A stretch of 64,000 bases of DNA from positions 34,881,501 to 34,945,500 of the forward strand of contig CP142455.1 of the NCBI GenBank assembly GCA_038049695.1, written 5' to 3'. The notes under the pieces are model-generated. The model worked only from the letters and a program-made list of their open reading frames with translations. It was not told the DNA's origin and did no database searches. Positions 45,482-56,220 of the stretch are shown here, piece after piece. The translations under genes and the position numbers were made by a program. Every line of letters starts with the position of its first letter. The stretch's first letter is position 1. The stretch comes from Cinnamomum chago (Eukaryota; Streptophyta; Magnoliopsida; Laurales; Lauraceae).

Positions 45482-48400
45482 CTTTTCATTTCCCGCCCGG
45501 GGAAATGACGATCACATTGGAGGACATCGAGCGATGTTGGGGGTTGAGCGTGACGGGCCTCCCTATTTTCTCGAGAGCGAATGATGCCAAGGCCTCCATC
45601 ACACAATTACGCCTGCATAGGATGTTTGGGGCATGCCCCCAATCTGGCGTGGGGCAGATTGATGGAGAGTGGCTGAGGGAGGCATATAGCCCACAGAGGA
45701 AGAGGATCTTAGATAGTAAGTATTCCATTATTGCCTTGGTAGCCTTGTATCCTTCAGCTTCCATTATTTCTACTAATTGTTTCTCCTTGCTTCATCTCAG
45801 AGTGGGCCAGGAATCAGGCAGACTTCTTTGCTAAGCTGAGGGCAAGGATACCGGATTTGAAAGGTTTGCCGGTCAGAGGACGCGAGGGAAGCCTAGTCCC
45901 CACAGTGGCCGGGGTTAGGGCCGATGCCGGTAACACGTTGTTCCTTTTCCCTTAAATTGATTTTGAATCCAAAATACCCATGAGACTTGCACCTTTGACT
46001 TTCACCCTTTACCGACATCATTCAAAATTCCTTTGATAGGTGAGGGCCCCTCCTCTGGACGACCTCGATCTGCAGGCGGCCCCGTCGACGATGACGTAGT
46101 AGTGGTGGATGCCATTGAGAGTGATGAGGAGGCGAGTGGGAGTGATGACGATGCGGTTGAGTCCGAGGATCCGGACTTCGATGAGTTGGAGGGTGATCTC
46201 ATCGTGTCCGATGATGGAGATGACGAGATTGATGATGGGGATAGTGAGGACGAGGGGGTGAGGCCCCATCGGGTCGTTTCTGTTCGCATTGATGAGGGGG
46301 GTGATGGAGATGTGGGTAGAGGTGATGAGGGCGATGACGTTGGACCCTCTGAGGGTAAGCACTCGATCTAGCTTCCTTAACCGATCTCTAGTGCCTTGTA
46401 TATTTCTCATCCTTGTTTCTCATGTTCTTTTCTCTTTTGTTTCAGGATATGAATGGCGGGAGGTGCCCGTTGACGGGTATACTCGCCGGAAGAGGGTAGG
46501 GATACCTTGCGAGATTTTCCAAGTCGCGAGTGAGCACCGAAACATTTGGTAACTACTTTGTTCTCCATTCTGATTTTCAAATGAATTTCTTAGGTCAATT
46601 TGTATTGTGTAGAGAAAGAACAGGGGAGGCAAGCTGAGGTTCGTTTGAGGAGACCCAGGTTTATTTTGGCACGGTTGGGTGATGAGGAGCATCTCAGGGC
46701 TTTTCTTCTATTTTTTTTGGGGAGGTGTCTCTTTGCCAATGCGACTGGCAATAGAGCATCTGGCACCCTCATCCGATTCGTACAGGACTTGGATAAGGTT
46801 GGTGACTACGCTTGGGGGGCAGCCACCCTTGTATTTCTTTTCCGTAGTCCGGATTCGAGGTGCCGTGTTCAGTCTAGATGCAAGAGCCTTCGAAGGTTCG
46901 TGCCGATCATACAGGTTAAACCTTTATTCCGAATGCTGTGACCTTCAGTAGTTTCCTTTTCTTATCACGTCTCATGCCTCAGCTTTTGTAATAACAAAAC
47001 TTTGATTTTGAGCAGGTGTGGGTATGGGAGCGCATAGTGCAGTGTCGGCCTGAGCGCTTGTCGGCGAGGTTGAGTTGCACTCCCCGGGCTTCGCAGTGGT
47101 ATCCTAACGCAAATTTGCAAGGTTTTGCCGACATTCTACCCCCTGAGATGGCCGAGCGTATTAAAGCTCTTGGGATGAGGCCGGGCGAGCAAGGTTATCG
47201 GTTCATCTTGAATGAACTGAAAAACCATGAGGTATGCTCCTTTTCTTTCCTTTTGTTTTCTATGTTGAACGTCTGCTTCTCTTTGTTCTCATCAGCTACC
47301 TATATCATGGTTTATCAGGTGATTTGGCAGCCCTACCAGGGTGGTCCGGATGATGAGATGACTGTTGTCCAGGACGGGCATGCTTTATTTGAGAGGGACA
47401 TATGGCTCCACGCTCCTCAGGTAGCAGTCAGATTGATCGTCAGCCGAGTCGCGCGCCAACTGGGATGCCATCAAGCTATCCCTGCAGAGAGGTCCATCAT
47501 GCATTGATCGTACCCGGGGTCGGGTCTAAAAATGTTCAAGCGCCGCCATCCTTGCCGAAGAGAGATAAAAAAAACTGGAGAAAGAAAGGTAGGAAGGCTA
47601 CCTTTGACGTGGATGCTAGTGCCTGGGGTGATTATGAGGCATATTGGAAGACGACTTCACACCGGTATATACTCCCGGAGTCATACTCTTGTGGGGCCTC
47701 ATATTCTATTAGTAATTGCGCAGAAGCAGTTGAGGCCTCATCATTGACCCGGGTGAGCATTGAAGTTTTATTTGCTCTAATGTTGTCTCCTTTCATCGTG
47801 ACTCACATTGTTTCTTCCTTTATTTCTCAGGAGGAGATACCAGCTGTAGCGGGGCATTGGCAATCACGTCCATCATCCGAGGGACGGGGTGAGGTGAGGT
47901 TTTTATGAAGTCCCTAATTTCGCTTATGAGCTTCATGATCTCGGAGATACATGTTCTTCCCATCCCCTAACTGTAATTCTCATGTGTAACAGGGGACATC
48001 CGGGGGCGCAGCGTCCGATGCGGAGTCCATTCTCAGGGGAGAGATACTTCGACTGTCTCACCTAGTGGAGAACAAGGTATGACTTCTTGACTAAGTGTTT
48101 GGACCAAATGGTGTTCACCTCCATAGCAATGCTAATCATTTTTGGTGTAATGGCATGGTTCATGCTTTCATAGGACGCAGAGGTCGCGCGATTGAGGGCC
48201 TCATTGTCGGCCGAGAGGGTACGAAAATTGTCAAACTTAATTGGCCGCATGCAACCTTGTTTGTATCTCCCTTACTAACAGTGCTTTGGTAATAAGACCG
48301 CCGCGGGGAAAACGAAGTGGTCATTGAAGTATTGGCGGATTCTCGCGAGGTACGGGGTCACGGGGTTAATTTTTCATCTTGAATTCATGTTCATGATCTT

Positions 48401-49128
48401 TGGTCACTATGCAGGGTGGTAGGGATCAGGACACGTCTGAGGCCATGAGGATAGCATTGGAGGGTGAGCTTCAGATACTATGAGCTGAGGTGGATCGATT
48501 GCAGGTTGGTGAGGTTTATGCTTTTACTGCGTTCCTCTTTCGTATAACAACTGATTCCTAATTGTCTGCCTTTGTGATCTTTAGGAGGAGGCTCGTAGTG
48601 AGCGTGATAGAGCGCTTGCAGAGAGAGTTGCCTTAACGGCACAGGTATGGGTCCTACTTATGTGATACTTCAATCTCAATTTTTCATTCGTTGCTGATGT
48701 GGTTTGTAATCTTGTGGTGTGTAGGTCGACGAGTTGCGTGCCAAGCTCAGGAGCTTTGAGACCTCTGCACAAGTGAGGGTCTTTTCTTCCTTTTAAATTC
48801 CATGTCTGCGACTACAAGGTTTGGTCAATGTAATATTTCTTTAAATGTTGCCTTGCAGAGCAGTACCATTGTTGCTTTCGCTCCTCCGCCTCCCAGCTTG
48901 GCCGAGGAGAAGGCCCGCCTCCATGATCAGTACACCGAGTGCATGGATCGCATGGCGCGAGGTCATGAGGAGGTGGTTGCTGATATGCGAAGGTGCCTCG
49001 ATCGATATCGCCAGAGGGCGGAAGAGAGAGGTTATGCATTTTTTGACTCGATGCGAGCTCCTTCTCAACGTGCTCCTGGTCTAGCTTCATTTGCTTCATC
49101 GGCTCGTCATAGTGGAGCTGCTCCATAG

Positions 49129-49489
49129 GGTTATCGTTCTTCGATTGATCTCCTAAGGGTCCATCGGTGTTGTATTCATATGTGCTGGCCATGTATTTAT
49201 GTTGTTTCATGTTGTACTTGGCTCATGGCATGGGCTCATATGTATCTGGTTTGAGATGTATCACATGTGTGTATGCGCCATGTATGTGTAGTTGAGATAG
49301 TATGTTTAATGCCTTAGAAGTGCTATGGTTGATGTGGTTGATTGATGAGGAGCTTTTGTGGGGTGTCGGGGAATATATGAAGTGTTTTTATTCACAGGTA
49401 ACAGGTTTCTTGTATGAGGCCAAAAGGAAGGGGAAATGCTGCCGAAATTTTCCTAGAATTTCTTGAAATTCATGCTCTAGCATGGATCT
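49129..49489 (+). other. 3' flank of the antisense PMD gene
   Basis: T- and G-rich sequence with ATGTATGTG repeats after the stop at 49128, interpreted as the 3' untranslated region. No gene seen. Confidence 0.5.
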
Positions 49490-51019
49490 TGTGAGAACCC
49501 GACCCCTAATCTCTTGGATTAGTGTTGTTTTATTTGTGGATTAGTTCTTTTAGTGGGATTAGCATTTGTTGGATTGAGTTTGTGAGCTAGAATGGTTTTT
49601 CTTCTAGTTTTGGGCTTTTGAGTGCTTTGGTAGCTTGTGGGGCCCTTTGGGGGTTCCTTTTTCGGCTTTGCATTTTCTTGTGAGATTTTCCCAATTCGTT
49701 TCGTATTGTGTTTTTGGCCCGTTGCATTCATCTTGAGGAATCCTACAACTTTCATGTTGATTCCGTATCCATTTGTGAACCCGAAACCCGATTTCTTGGC
49801 CTCGAGGGCAAAACAGTCTTTTCACACCAAATTTGTACCCAAAACTCGATATTCTCGAAATCCGTGAAACATACACTTTTTGGAAACAAGATATTTCGAC
49901 GATCATTTCTTCCTTCTTCGTCAAATCCATCCGAGGTCCCGAATTAGATGATTTCAGCCACCCAAGTTCCTTAAGTTGTGGGACCCAAACCTCCTTGCTT
50001 ATAAGAGGAACCCATCCCCTTCCTCTTCCATTTTTCATTGTTCCAGCACAACCCTTTTGAGTCTAGGGTTTTCTTGCTTTCTCCTCTTCTTCTTGCTTCT
50101 TCATCTCCAAGCCACACCAATCTTGCACCAAACTAGAAATGGAGATCATCAATCTCTTCCTCTCCTTGCAAGCTTCATCTTGATAGCATTTTTGGAGAAA
50201 TCCATCAACATTGAGACCTTCCTTGAGCTTGTTCTTCTCATTTGAAAGTCATCCAAGTAAGTGTTCTTCTTCATCTTCTAGATTTGTAATCTTCTAGCCT
50301 TAGAGAAGCTCCACCTTGATTATTGAGAGGTTTCCTTGTCATTTCATTGTTTAACCCATTTTAGGGCTTTTTTGGGGGGGTTTTTGTAGAGATTGTGGAT
50401 CTTGAGCTTGAGAGGTGATTAGGAGCTTGTTTTGCTAGATTGGAACCCAAGGCAAGTGGATGAATGGATGGTTTTAATGTTATCAAAGTTTTATGAGAAA
50501 ATCCCAAGTTTATTTCTTGTTTTTGATCATTGGATACATGTTGCACATATGCTCCTTGTCACATATATATGGATTTCGAAATTTGCACATTAATGGTTGT
50601 TTCTATCTTGTTAATCTCTTGGAGAGGTATGCATTTCATTTGATCAAGTTTACTCATATGGTTTTATAAGGAATAGGATTGGTTTGGCTATTCATGGTTA
50701 TGTTTATGAGCTACATTGATTTGAAATTGATAATCATTTATAGAGTTGTGCTAAAACATCTTTGGTTATGGAAATGTGATCAATAGACCTTGTTTATCTA
50801 TAAATGTTGACTCAAATGAACCCTTGTCTATGATGGGAACTCCTCTCCTTGTTTGGGGATTGAATGTGAAGAAAGAGGTTGGATTTAATGATTCATTGAA
50901 GTCTTGATGGGAGTTTTATTGTAATTAGGATGTTGTTGAAGTAAGGAAAAACTCATTTGTATAAGTGTTGGAAAGGAAAAAGGAAGAGAAAGAGAGGAAC
51001 TGAACTGCCTGGAATTCAG

Positions 51020-51180
51020 TTTCTGGACAGTTCGCTCGAGCGACCATGACAGTTCGCTCGAGCGACCTGTCCAGAAAGGGATACGGGTTTTCCAGTAGCC
51101 TGGTCGCTCGAACGCATTTAAATAACCGCTCGACCGATGAGTTCGCTCGAGCGAACTCTTAGATTCGCTCGAGCGATGCA
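51020..51180. repeat. TTCGCTCGAGCGA palindrome cluster
   Basis: At least five copies of the CGCTCGA core occur in 160 bp, including the perfect 20-bp palindrome GAGTTCGCTCGAGCGAACTC at 51139-51158 and two TTCGCTCGAGCGAC units near 51030 and 51052. Confidence 0.88.
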
Positions 51181-51243
51181 GTCTGCCTAGCATGATGCGC
51201 TGGTACAGAAATTTCGGTGAGTCCAGTGGGTTTTGTGGACCTT

Positions 51244-51364
51244 GGCTCCAGACGCTCTCACATATGGTCGAGTGAGTCCAGTGGGTTTTGAGGTTTATTT
51301 TTCTTTGTGGACCTTGGCTAACCTCCTCGGACTCACTCGACCATATGTGAGAGCGTATGGAGCC
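51244..51364. repeat. 36-bp inverted repeat with 48-bp spacer
   Basis: Arm 51244-51279 (GGCTCCAGACGCTCTCACAT...) pairs with 51329-51364 (...ATGTGAGAGCGTATGGAGCC) with about one mismatch. GTGAGTCCAGTGGGTTTTG also occurs as a direct repeat near 51218 and 51272, so the left arm overlaps a local duplication. Confidence 0.85.
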
Positions 51365-52429
51365 GATGCTCGTCACGGTTGGTTCGGATGCATCGAAGTT
51401 CAATCCATTTCAATCTTGAACGGGATGGAACGACGCGATATCTTCTTTATATCTAAACATAAGTCTTGCCCTTGGTTATCGCAAATTCTATTCTTTTCGG
51501 TGACTGAATAGGTTGCTCGATGTTTCCGGATTAGTGTCATACCTAGGATGGACCGATTATAATCTTGATTCTTTTCTATTGTGATATCTAGTATTACCCA
51601 TAAGCTCATTTTAAGTTTTGAAAGTAGTAAAAGTGCATAAGGAGCCCGGAATGTCCTCAAACTCAAGGAGTACCAAGTAATTGTTATAATCGACATACGG
51701 GACCCCTATTCACTTAAATAGATCTTGAAACCGATATTTTTACCCGAAATTGTTATAGTTCATTGTTTCACCTCATTTCCCGAGATTTGCATCACATGAC
51801 TTGTTTCCCGAAAGCATTGAAGTTACACTAGTAACAGTTATTTGTCCCGAAATGTATTGCCCGATATGAAGTGACAGTGTGCCCTTGAGCACCCCCGTTT
51901 TACCCGTTTATTTATTGTACTTGATTTACTTGCATATATCCCGATTTGTTATTTGACCTATGAGTCGGCATCACTAAGCTTGGATACCTTGTCGGTTTGA
52001 TCCACCGATTTGGAAATCCCTCTCCCGTCCCGCCAGCTGCAGTTTGGATCCCGATACCCGGTTATTACCGTGGTCCCGTCCCGATACCCGGTTCGCTACC
52101 GTGGTCCCGTTCCCGTATATTTATATTGTATATATGATTAGCGTTGAGTCTCCTCACCTTGTGTGACTGAGACCAACGTCCCGTTATACTCTTGTCACTT
52201 CGGTGATAGAGGACTTAGCTTCTTGTGATTGCCATCTTGCCCGTTCCCGATTCCTTGGATACCCGACATGTTTTATATTGTTTACTCGCTTTCCGATAAA
52301 TGATTCGTTTCCTCTATGAAAGTTGTTATTTAAACAGGTGCTAATATTCTCCAATGTAAATTCAGTTATTATTATATTGTCTTCTGTTCCTTGTACCCGC
52401 ACATGTTTTAAATGGATGCCGGTTGGGCG

Positions 52430-53010
52430 AATACCCATGCTTTTACATATGTTTCAAACCATCGATGGTTTTACTAGATTTATGTGATTACACATGTTTT
52501 AAAGGAATACCCGAATTGTTAAATATCCGAGCTTGCATTATAGGACATTTGGTTTGTCAGATATCTATGTTTATACCTGTTTTTAAATGAATACCCGAAT
52601 TGTTAAATACCCATGCTTTGAAATATGTTTCAAATGACACTTGTTTTGCCAGATCACTATGTTTATACCGGTTTCAAATGAATATCCGATTTGTTAAATA
52701 TCCCTGCTTTGAGATGTTTTAAATGAACATTAGTCTTGTCAGATTTCTTTGGTTACACCTGTTTTAAACGAACACCCGGTTTGTTAAATATCCGTATTTT
52801 CACATATGTTTCAAATGGACTTTGGTTTTGCTAGACTACTATGAATGTCTGGTTTGTTGTATACTTATGTTTTTACTTAAGTTTCAAATGAACGTTGTTT
52901 TGGCCATACCGCTATATTTATACATGTTTTAGACGAACACCCGATTGTCAAAAATCTATGATTATAGATGATGTAGATGAACACATGTTTTATTAGATAT
53001 TCATGTTTTA
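52430..53010. repeat. Degenerate tandem array of about 80-110 bp units
   Basis: Six or more loose units contain CATATGTTTCAAATGA, TTTTACCAGA-like and AATACCCGAATTGTTAAATA. Units are diverged but in consistent order. Confidence 0.65.
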
Positions 53011-53673
53011 CCCATGCTTGAAATGAATACAGGTTTCCCCGAGATTCCCGACTTTACACCCGTTTAATTATATGCAGCATTCGATCGATTAGCATGATTT
53101 ATTATATGTTTTATTCTTTAGTATATTTGTTATCTTTTCATCCACCTGCCAGACCGTCGTGTCTGACCCACTACTTTTGGTACTCAGGTTCAGATTTCCT
53201 CGCCCCGAGTTGAGTGCTTTTGTTGGCTGTAGAGCCATGCTTTGCAGGTTGGTTTGTCGGCTATGTCATGTAGACATTGAGCTTGACATCGGAGCTACGT
53301 CACATTTGGGTAGTAGTTTATAGCTTTTTTTGTATGGCTTTTATTAGCCTTTTTCTTGGGATTCTTAATTAATGTACATTGATAATTGTAACTTGAACAT
53401 ATTTGGGAATGTAACATCCTGTTACTGTCAGCTCTGTAATTTATTGTGATGGTTACTCCAGTCTGATATGATTCTTGATATAATAGCTTAGTGCTAAAGG
53501 TTGAGTACGACGCGGAATCCGATGGCCACGGACTTCGGGTCGCAACGCCACAAATGCTTCCGCAAAATATTCAGAATGTGTTGTCTTCACACACGCGGAT
53601 CCTGGGAGAAGTAAAATACATTTATGCTTAATCCCATTTCCCGCCCCCGAGGTTTTGGTTCGGGGGCGTGACA

Positions 53674-54819
53674 GATCTCATATGGAAGGCCATTGGTAAT
53701 CAGAGATAGCCGGTAATGAAACCTATACAATAGATTGAATGACTACAACTTCGTTCCGGAGATGTAACATAGACCTAGGGTTCTCAGACAATGGGAGTAC
53801 CTGGGTATCTGATGCTTGTGGCCTAAGCAGTTCTATGTTTTAAGGCATTCACATTGCTAGCTATAAATGTAAAGATAGAAGTTCAAGATAACTGCATTTT
53901 TTTTAAATAGCACAACATGTGATATCATAGAAAGGTGTGAACAATAGGCATTTATAATTAAATTCATCATAAAGTATCATAACAGAGATAATTTATATAT
54001 CTCAAATTTAATCACCACCATTGTATTCTTTTCAAACCATGAGGAGTTGTGCGCAAAATTATGCATGTAAAATAAAAAAAATGCCCCAGCTTGTGGGATG
54101 TTTTGGATGTGACGGGGTTGGGTTCTCTGCAAGGTCTCGAAACAAACTTGTTAGTTTAATATTTTTAGGCCCCCTGCATAGTCTGGCTAAGGTAATATTT
54201 CCTTTCTCGGTAAAAATGTCAGGGGACCATTTTGGCACTCAAGCTTTGAGAAAAACAAGATTGAATTCATACCTTAGGAGATATGTCTTCCCTGCGTCCA
54301 ACCAAAAGTGATTAGTAGTCAAAGCATGCATGGGGTGCTTATGTGTGGGCTGGTGAGTGCTCGTGGCAATTGTGTATGTGATGAGGACCCAGATTGGGAA
54401 GCTGTGTGGGATAAAAATATATTTATATATATATATAAAAAAAATGCCCCAGCATAAGACTAGTGTTTATTTTAGCTGTGGGTGAGGGCGTAAGGGTAGA
54501 TTAGCTTCTCGATCCATAATTTCACTATGATGATAACGTGATCCCCCCTAACTTTCCTCTGGAGGTCGAGCCCTCACGGGCCCCCTTTTGTTGCTGCTTA
54601 GTCTTTTCGGCTAAACTTTGGAGAGTACTTGACTGCCTTCGGGGCTCATTCGTGAGTAATGTTCGTATGTGGGGTGGTGAGTCACCGTGCTACCTTAGTG
54701 TCGTGGCTTTCGACCACCTTCTGCTTAGTTCGCCCGATGAGTACCCATGTCACTTCAGCGAGCCTAATTCTAATAGAATTTTTTTTTTTTTGGTTTTTTG
54801 TTGGTTTTTTTTTTTTTTT
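53674..54819. other. Tat internal region, no gene recognised
   Basis: The sequence contains two AAAAATGCCCCAGC motifs (near 54075 and 54442) and an AT run (TATATATATATA near 54423). No supported ORF on either strand. Confidence 0.5.
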
Positions 54820-55250
54820 TACATGTGACTGTGCAATGCCCGGGCCCCTTAAGCTTTCTAATCAACCCATGAAACAAGCATTCAGCCAATGACTCCCAAA
54901 CCAAGTGGCTTTAGGGCACTAGGCATGTAAATACCCCTACGGGCTTACTAGCTCGAGTTAAAAAGGCTACGAACCCGGACTAGTAAAAAAAAACTTTTAT
55001 TCTTTTCAATATTTCTAACTAAATATTTTCTCGTCTCTTTTTTTTTTTTTTTTTTTGAGACATGTGACTGTGTAATGCCTAGGTCTCTTAAGCTTTCTAA
55101 TTAACCCATGTAACGAGCATTCAGCCAATGACTCCCAAACCAGGTGGCGTTAGGGCACTGGGTATATAAATACCTCTACGGGCTTACTGGCTAGGGTTAA
55201 TAAGGCTACAAACCCAAACTAGTCACGATTTATTTTTTTTGGATAAAAAA
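54820..55250. repeat. Tandem duplication, unit about 235 bp
   Basis: ACATGTGACTGTGCAATGCC at 54821 and ACATGTGACTGTGTAATGCC at 55060 begin two copies that run through TTCAGCCAATGACTCCCAAA and ACGGGCTTACTAGCT. Each copy is preceded by a long T run, probably part of the unit. Confidence 0.88.
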
Positions 55251-55439
55251 GCTTTCACGACATGGGCGATCCCACCTTCAAACCTTTACATTGGGTGACT
55301 TTAACGGTGCGAAATTTGTGTGGGGTAGACTCACCATTTTGTGTGTTTTTAAGTGTTGGTGTGTGTTTGAGTTCCAAGTTCGATCAATGTGCATCTCTTC
55401 GGTCCTCCTACGGGGTTTCTACAACTACGCTAAGGAGCA

Positions 55440-56220
55440 AGGAAGGTCATACTCCGCAAGAAGTAAGGAAGGGTCAAACTGTGTACCTTTTTATGTACAT
55501 AGCGTTCCATGGATCAAGGAGCTCTCTCCCTTCTGCATTTACTAGCCTGTATGCATTTCCAGAATATACTTCTTTAATTACATAAGGGCCTTCCCAATTG
55601 GGTCGTAACTTACCTCTGGGATGCGGAAGCTAGGATGGAGTGATGCGCTTTGGCACGAAATCACCAACTTTGAATCTTCGTTCTTTGACATGCTTGTTGT
55701 AGGCTCTAGCAATCCGCTTCCGATACACTTGTGCATGCTCTGTTGCCTTCATTCTTTTCTCAATGAGTAGGTCTAGCTGATGTAGTAGTGCTTCTTTCCT
55801 CTGGTCTTCTGTTATATCTTCATCTAACTGGACACACAGTGATGGGTGAAGGACCTCGAGTGGAAGGACTGCTTCCATTTCCTAGGTTAAAGAGTATGGG
55901 GTTTCTCCTGTAGGAGTTCTTATAGAAGTCCGGTACGCCCACAACACTTCAACCAAATGGACTGGCCAATCATTACCTTTGGCGGTTTGCACAGTCTTCT
56001 TGATGATCTTCAGTAAGGTCTTGTTGGTTGCTTCGGCTTGACCATTGGCTTGGGGATAATATGGGGTTGAATGATGCAGTTCTATATCATATTTTGTACA
56101 CAACTCATTCATTTGTTGAGATATAAATTGGGGGTAATTGTCTGTTATGAATACCTTAGGGATGCCAAACCTAGCTATTATATTCTTTTTAATGAATTTG
56201 ACTACGGAGGTAGCTTTAAT
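55440..56220 (-). pseudogene. Ty3/gypsy integrase remnant (core end and C-terminal domain)
   Basis: Minus-strand pieces include IPKVFITDN near 56150, YDIELHHSTPYYPQANGQAE near 56030-56090 (the gypsy integrase core with the catalytic Glu region), the VHLVEVLWAYRTS box near 55930, and C-terminal RRFKVGDFV near 55650-55685 followed by the RPNWEGPY box near 55590. No chromodomain was seen, as expected for Tat elements. Orientation matches the primer site at 60841 and the 3' LTR at 19598. Broken, with a few breaks. The N-terminal part and all of RT are not visible. Confidence 0.9.

Larger units (their letters stand above)
37601..49128 (+). pseudogene. Multi-exon plant mobile domain (PMD, MAIN-like) gene antisense in the Tat element
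   Basis: Predicted exons: 37601-37762 (basic N-terminus), 37848-38039, then, after an inserted LTR element, 45487-45715, 45801-45929, 46040-46354 (very acidic), 46446-46548, 46613-46914, 47016-47231, 47319 to about 47507, and later short exons with a coiled-coil tail to 49128. PMD hallmarks are SERWRDETHTF near 38010, PPGEMTITLEDIERCWGL near 45490-45545, LRAFLLFFLGRCLFANATGN near 46690-46750, DLDKVGDYAWGAATL near 46790-46830, VWVWERI near 47016 and VIWQPY near 47319. MAIN/MAIL1 PMD proteins act in the nucleus on gene and transposon silencing. This copy lies in a retrotransposon and is broken by a nested insertion. Its introns are intact by eye. Confidence 0.8.
49490..53673 (+). mobile_element. 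Solo LTR, Del/Tekay-like gypsy, 4.2 kb
   Basis: It begins TGTGAGAACCCGACCCCTAA and ends GGTTCGGGGGCGTGACA, with a perfect 5-bp target duplication GATCT (49485-49489 and 53674-53678). No primer site, polypurine tract or coding domain lies inside, so it is read as a solo LTR. It carries TTCGCTCGAGCGA palindromes (51020-51180), a 36-bp inverted repeat (51244-51364), and a degenerate array around AAATGAATACCCGATTTGTT (52430-53010). Short frames are not supported. Confidence 0.88.

Noticed and set aside
46002-46410. Minus-strand Ser/Thr-rich and Ile-rich ORFs
   Set aside because: Shadows of the acidic + strand exon at 46040-46354.
51233-51511. ORF through the 36-bp inverted repeat
   Set aside because: The frame spans the inverted repeat and LTR sequence; no family recognised.
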